Assembly (NCBI GenBank): GCA_039809345.1
Contig: JBDHUW010000011.1
Location: forward strand, 1-31,808
Direction: 5' to 3'
Origin: JBDHUW01 sp039809345
GTDB taxonomy: Bacteria; Patescibacteriota; Gracilibacteria; Absconditabacterales; Absconditicoccaceae
Length of the DNA stretch: 31,808 nt
Below are positions 27,690-31,808 of the stretch, in pieces. The position numbers were made by a program, and so were the translations under genes. The notes beneath the pieces are model-generated. The model was not told the origin of the DNA and did not search any database. It saw only the letters and a list, made by a program, of their open reading frames with translations. The first letter of the stretch is position 1; each line of letters begins with the position of its first letter.

Positions 27690-28460
27690 CTATTTTTCCA
27701 TCATCTTTTTGACCACCTTCACTGCAAAGATACGAGGGAGCCATCAAACTGTAGCACTCATCAACCAGTTCATAAACCCATGGACTGCTACACGCTTGCC
27801 GTTCATCATAGATGCAAATCCGTATGTAGCTACTTCCTCACTTGTTGGAAGTGTTCATTTGAACAGACCTGAGTTGCTGGCATTGGCTGCCTTATCAAAC
27901 CCTGTGCTGGTAGGTCATGGGCAAAGCGCTGTCACTGTTACTCAGGTTCCCGCCAACTCTTCTGCAATAGCCTCAGAGAATGAAAGCACATATGATTTGG
28001 TAGCAAAATAAACTGCCATATTCGGTCCAGGCTGAAATGCAGCAGTAGAAGCTACATTCATGATTCTACCGTATTTGCGCTCCACCATATCTGGCAAAAA
28101 GAGCTTAGTCATGATAGTCAACGCTCTGATATTGAGATCAATCATTCACAGATCCTTTTGCGATGCCGATGTCAGAAATGGTCCATAATCACCGAATCAA
28201 GCATTGTTCACAAGATAGTCTATGCGAATATCCTTGTCCTTACACATTTGATATATATTGTACGGTACAGTGTGATGTACAAGGTCATCTGCAATAAATA
28301 AGCAAGTTACCTTATATACCTCCTCGATCTCCTTTGCCAGCGAAACAAGAACCTCTCCAGAACGAGCTATCAAAACTAGATTGATATTGTTTCTTGCAAA
28401 CTCATAAGCCAATGATTTTCAGATTCATGATGATGCTCATGTAATAAGTGCATATGACAT
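27690..28460 (-). CDS. short-chain dehydrogenase/reductase
   Basis: A 256-residue NAD(P)-dependent oxidoreductase of the SDR classical type. The nucleotide-binding TGASSGIG lies at 7-14 (two glycines by UGA), LVNNAG follows around 85-90, NVASTAAF holds the catalytic Ser, and VYFATKSYVLSF the Tyr151-x3-Lys155 pair. The C-terminal CPGPTSTGF is the usual post-active-site loop. It is of the DltE/YqjQ-like branch by general look (RKYGRIMNVAS, SEAIAEEL); the substrate is unknown. The gene is downstream of the methyltransferase (41 bases), same strand, and may act in the same lipid or small-molecule pathway, though that is not shown. Confidence 0.92.
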
Positions 28461-28501
28461 AACTATTGATATAATGAATGTAAATATATTTCAAGTATCT
28501 A

Positions 28502-29056
28502 TTAGTTGATTCCAAATACAAATGCGGGAGGCAAATTGAGTAAAACAAATCACTTGGGCTTGATATGCAATCATTTATACACCTGACGCAGATTATGCGG
28601 AGTATACGAAAACCCTCTGAAAATTGTACCCTGTGCAGTCCATTTCACAATTGTATCCATCACATTTCAATGCTCATCAGAGAGCGTATAGTGAGGCAGT
28701 CATGATATGACCAGTGACGGCCTCAAGATATTGTGTTTCTTGGCAACTTCATCTACCAATGTAGCACTTGTACACTCTAAAATCAAGCTATTGCCGTACT
28801 TTTGATGTAGCATATCCAGGTATGATTGTTCAAAATCTATACAAATAATCTTGGTTCCTGGTTTAGCTTTCTCAAGAAGAACCTTCGTGAAAACTCATGT
28901 CCCAGGGCCAAGTTCAATGATAGAATCTATATTAGAAAAATCTATTCAAGCAACCATAGCTCTTGCTAATCGCCTAGAGCTTGGTGTCAATGATGCATTT
29001 ACACTTGGCTGTTTGAAGTGTGTTTTCAAAAAATGTATGCGTGATTGTCGTGACAT
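28502..29056 (-). CDS. PmtA-like SAM-dependent methyltransferase
   Basis: A 184-residue class I methyltransferase. N-terminal FLKTHFKQPSVNASLTPSSRRLARAMV matches the start of Rhodobacter-type phospholipid N-methyltransferases and of KsgA-like enzymes; the SAM motif is IIELGPGTGVFTKVLLEKA, the acidic end of strand 2 is IICIDFEQS, and the motif IV region is LVISGLPHYTLSDE. SGLPh rather than NLPY favours the PmtA group over rRNA dimethylases. FSYTPHNLRQV near the C-terminus also fits PmtA. It may methylate phosphatidylethanolamine or another amine; this is inference. Start ATG 29056; it follows typA by 30 bases on the same strand. Confidence 0.75.
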
Positions 29057-29086
29057 ATCATGATGTGAGAATATATAATAAGAGTA

Positions 29087-30889
29087 TTATATTTTTCCCT
29101 GCTTTTTTGCAATAGCTCTTGCAGAATCTGTAAGATATTTTTTTCTCATACGTATACTCTTTGGGGTAATTTCCACAAGTTCATCCTGTCCGATGTATCA
29201 TAGTGCATCCTCCAATGTAAGGTGAATTATAGGATCTATACGCATCGCCTCATCATTCCCTGAGTTACGTACGTTGGTAAGTTGTTTGTTTACTGTAAGA
29301 TTCACTACCAAGTCTGCTCCTTTCAAATGCTCTCATACGATCATACCTTCATAAATTGGTGTTGCAGGATCTACGAAAATTGGTCCACGATCTTGCAGTT
29401 TGAAAATAGAATACATCATAGTTTGTCATGTATTCCCAGAAATCATAGATCAAACCGTACGCTTCGCTATTTCTCACACATAATCTCCATAATGCGCAAA
29501 TGACGAATAACACAATCCCTGCCCTCTCGTCAAAAGGATAAACTCAGACCTAAATCACAATAATCCACGAGTAGGAATATCAAATTCGATTGTCGTCAAA
29601 CCATTGTCTGAAGTCATTCATACCAACATTCCCTTACGATTTGATACTGTTTCTATGATTGCTCATGAAAGATTGTCATCCACACTGATGATAAGCTGTT
29701 CAAATGGTTCTTGCTTATTGCCATTTTCATCTACTTTCAAGATCACTTGAGGCGGTCCAACTTGCAACTCTCGCCCTTCTCTACGCATCGTTTCAATCAA
29801 TACAGAAAGATGTAACTCCCCTCTCCCTGAAACCAAGAAACGTCAATCTTCTCTCTCAACCTTGAGTCATACGTTGGTTTCTAACTCTTTCGTCAAACGT
29901 TCATCAAGGTTTCTGGTTGTCATATATTTTCATTCTTTCCCAGCAAACGGAGAGTCATTTACGAGAAATTCCATCTTCAATGTTGGCTCATCTATCGAAA
30001 TACTAGGCATAGGGTCAAACTCTCCTACTCAAATAGTTTCTCATACAAAAATAGTTGGGATACCTGCAATAGTCACGATATCTCCACACTGTGCTTCTTG
30101 TTGCTCTACTCTTTGCAAACCAAGTGTCGTAAATATTTTGGTAATTTTTCATGTTCTTTTGGTCACACCATCATTGCCGATGATTGTCACTTGTTGCCCT
30201 GCTTTTGCAGTTCACTCGTATACACGTCATATCCCGAGTCTTCCCAAATAATCATCATACCCTAGGTTTGCAATTTGCATACGGAATGATTTTTCAGGAT
30301 AATTTGGTGCTTCAGGCACATACTGCATAATTGCTTCAAACAATGGTGTCATATCTACTTGAGGATCATCGAGTTTTTTCGTAGCAAATCAATTCTTCGC
30401 ACTTGCATAAATCACTGGGAATTCTGCTTGTGCATCTGTGGCACCGAGCTGAATAAATAAGTCAAATAACGCATCAATCACAAATCATGGTCTAGCTGTA
30501 GGCTTATCAATCTTATTCAAAACCACAATTGGCTTGAGTCCTAATTCCAAAGACTTCTTGAGTACAAATTTCGTTTGAGGCATAGGTCACTCATATGCAT
30601 CTACAACAAGAATAACACAGTCCACCATACGCAATACACGCTCTACTTCAGATCAGAAGTCGGCATGCCCTGGAGTATCTATGATGTTAATTGTATTACC
30701 ATTGTACTTTACTGATGTATTTTTTGCATAGATCGTGATTCATCTTTCACGCTCTTGATCATTATTATCCATCACGAGGTCTTGTCCCTCAAGTTGTTTC
30801 ATAGTTCCAGACTGCGTCAAAAGTTGGTCAACGAGCGTTGTTTTCCCGTGATCTACATGCGCAATAATTGCGATATTTCTAATAGCCAT
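29087..30889 (-). CDS. typA: translational GTPase TypA/BipA
   Basis: A 600-residue ribosome-binding GTPase of the BipA family. G1 AHVDHGKTTL (10-19), switch I RERGITIYAKN, G3 DTPGHADFG and G4 NKIDKPTARP lie in the first 200 residues; LGIGRVYEGTAKAGQQV opens the beta-barrel domain; GRGELHLSVLIETMRREG and GMLVGMTSDNG with the C-terminal-domain motif TRGLLGFRSEFILLTRGQG are diagnostic of BipA rather than LepA or EF-G. It helps 50S assembly and growth under stress. Length is typical (about 600). UGA codons occur but less densely than in the metal genes. ATG 30889 has no Shine-Dalgarno; a GC hairpin lies 20 bases upstream. Confidence 0.97.
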
Positions 30890-30910
30890 ACGTATTTGCA
30901 AGAATAAAGT

Positions 30911-30932
30911 AAACCCCTCTCAAGGAGGGGTA
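30911..30932 (-). terminator. possible terminator or leader hairpin upstream of typA
   Basis: ACCCCTC and GAGGGGT pair over a short loop, followed on the minus strand by a T-rich but interrupted stretch. It may end the lysE transcript or form a leader before typA. Confidence 0.4.
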
Positions 30933-31022
30933 ATATGTTGTTAACAGAACTATAATGATTTGAGATGAAATAGCGAGGGAGAATTGGGAAGGAATTCCCA
31001 TGAAAGATTATCAACTCCTCCT

Positions 31023-31649
31023 CTACTTTTCAGTCAATGCAACTTTGATTCACAATGCAACTAGGAGCCCGCCAAGAGTTTTATTGAAAGGACTTTGAAA
31101 TCTTTCAAACATTCAACGTATCCTTTGTTGTGAAAGGAAAATTGCAACTAGAGAAAACCACAGCATTGTGTTTATAATCATAATTGCTCAAAGAATTCCC
31201 ATGATAAAACGAGGTGTTTCAGGAGATATAACCATTGTGAACAAGCTCAGAAAGAACAACGTCGCCTTGGGATTGAGGACATTCGTCAAAAATCACATTT
31301 TGATAGCAGCTAGATATGAAATATCGTCTTTTTTATTGTTTTCACCAAGATCAATAGTTGAAGATTTTGAAAAAATTGACTTAATACCAATATACATTAA
31401 GTATCCAGCTCATAGATATTTGATTACATTGAACACAAGTATTGACTGTGATATAATTAATGCTAATCCAGCTAAACTATAAAAAATATGAACTGCGATA
31501 CCCAATCAAAATCAAACCGCTGTCCAAATACCAGTTTTGCGAGAATAGGTTAATGCATTTCTACATGCCACAATAAAATCAGGACCAGGGCTGATTAATG
31601 CTAAAAGGTGGATTAGTGTAACTGTTCCAATAAGTGCAAGATGTTCCAT
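31023..31649 (-). CDS. LysE/RhtB-family exporter
   Basis: A 208-residue inner-membrane protein with about six transmembrane segments. The family signature is clear: HLLALISPGPDFIVACRNAL near the N-terminus, then WTAVGFGLGIAVHIFYSLAGLALI, IKYLGAGYLMYIGIK, MGFLTNVLNPKATLFFLSLFTMV and a last helix NKTLGGLLVALGIKVALTEK. Length equals the usual 200-210. LysE/RhtB proteins export amino acids such as lysine, threonine or homoserine lactone; the substrate here is unknown. UGA supplies the G of most helix motifs. ATG 31649 is preceded one base away by TATAAT, and a second TATAAT lies 11 bases further up, so the transcript may be nearly leaderless. Confidence 0.93.
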
Positions 31650-31808
31650 GATTATACGGTATTATAGATAAGTAAACTCATTATCTCCAATGTAGTATTT
31701 CATATATCCAATGCAAGCAAATTTGATAATTGCTTAATTATAATTCGAAATGCACCACCTGATGAATAAGATAGGATTGCTTAAGATTCTAACAATTCTA
31801 TCAGATGG
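31650..31808. other. window-end spacer, no supported gene
   Basis: AT-rich. On the minus strand an open frame without ATG (ending in LLALDIGNTTLEIMSLLIYN and stop near 31655) is visible but too short and unlike any family I can name. It could be a broken gene end or chance. Confidence 0.4.

Noticed and set aside
27403..27747. 114-residue minus-strand ORF
   Set aside because: Runs through the bidirectional terminator and the acidic-peptide gene; biased composition and no family.
31001..31482. Long plus-strand frame under code 25, including the 31168-31482 ORF
   Set aside because: Antisense shadow of lysE, whose motifs are unambiguous.
1..31808. CRISPR array, insertion sequence or prophage
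   Set aside because: No regularly spaced repeats, transposase, integrase or phage structural genes seen; the holin-like gene belongs to a mostly chromosomal family.

Overview
The window reads coherently only if UGA is glycine (translation table 25). Under the standard code almost every gene breaks into pieces; with UGA read as Gly, clean full-length families appear, with UGA exactly at conserved glycines such as the asparagine synthetase PP-loop, the ATPase and AbiEii motifs and the RmlC core. All stop codons I could assign are TAA or TAG. Together with AT-rich DNA and starts that lack a Shine-Dalgarno sequence, this points to a Patescibacteria/CPR bacterium of the Absconditabacteria (SR1) or Gracilibacteria (BD1-5) type. 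The sequence alone does not separate the two.

Layout. 1-1124 (+): a Janus/Ocnus phosphohistidine-phosphatase-like frame and rmlC. 1144-4248 (-): one 1034-residue protein joining a complete glutamine-dependent asparagine synthetase, an NMT1/THI5-like substrate-binding domain and a C-terminal domain that may be DIT1/PvcA-like. 4301-6728 (-): a DinB-like protein, a YtxJ-type bacilliredoxin and an AbiEi/AbiEii toxin-antitoxin pair. 7098-12523 (-): a copper operon (csoR, small secreted Cys protein, HMA-SafE-cupredoxin fusion, large CopA with an unusual C-terminal extension), preceded by a palindromic CsoR-type operator and bracketed by two direct copies of a 195-bp repeat with a small ORF. 13049-18131 (+): an envelope/metal block (M23 peptidase, second Cys-rich secreted protein, DsbA-like thioredoxin, Zn/Cd-type P-ATPase with an altered phosphorylation motif, TlpA-like thioredoxin).

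18381-19798 (-): eleven tRNA genes with rpsT embedded. 19918-25165 (-): a hypothetical protein, 2Fe-2S ferredoxin, CtpA protease, two type IV pilin-like proteins, a stand-alone transketolase C-terminal half and a DUF457 membrane protein. 25287-26906: convergent CYTH and VTC genes, both of the triphosphate tunnel superfamily. 27049-31649: a holin-like membrane protein, a 27-residue acidic peptide, a short-chain dehydrogenase, a PmtA-like methyltransferase, typA/bipA and a LysE exporter.

The copper operon and the following envelope block look like one functional unit: sensing (CsoR), handling (HMA and cupredoxin domains, secreted Cys proteins), export (CopA, Zn/Cd ATPase) and thiol redox at the cell surface (DsbA- and TlpA-like proteins). 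The strongest candidates for something undescribed are the three-part AsnB fusion, the repeat-flanked copper operon with its extended CopA, and the ATPase with DKTRT in place of DKTGT.
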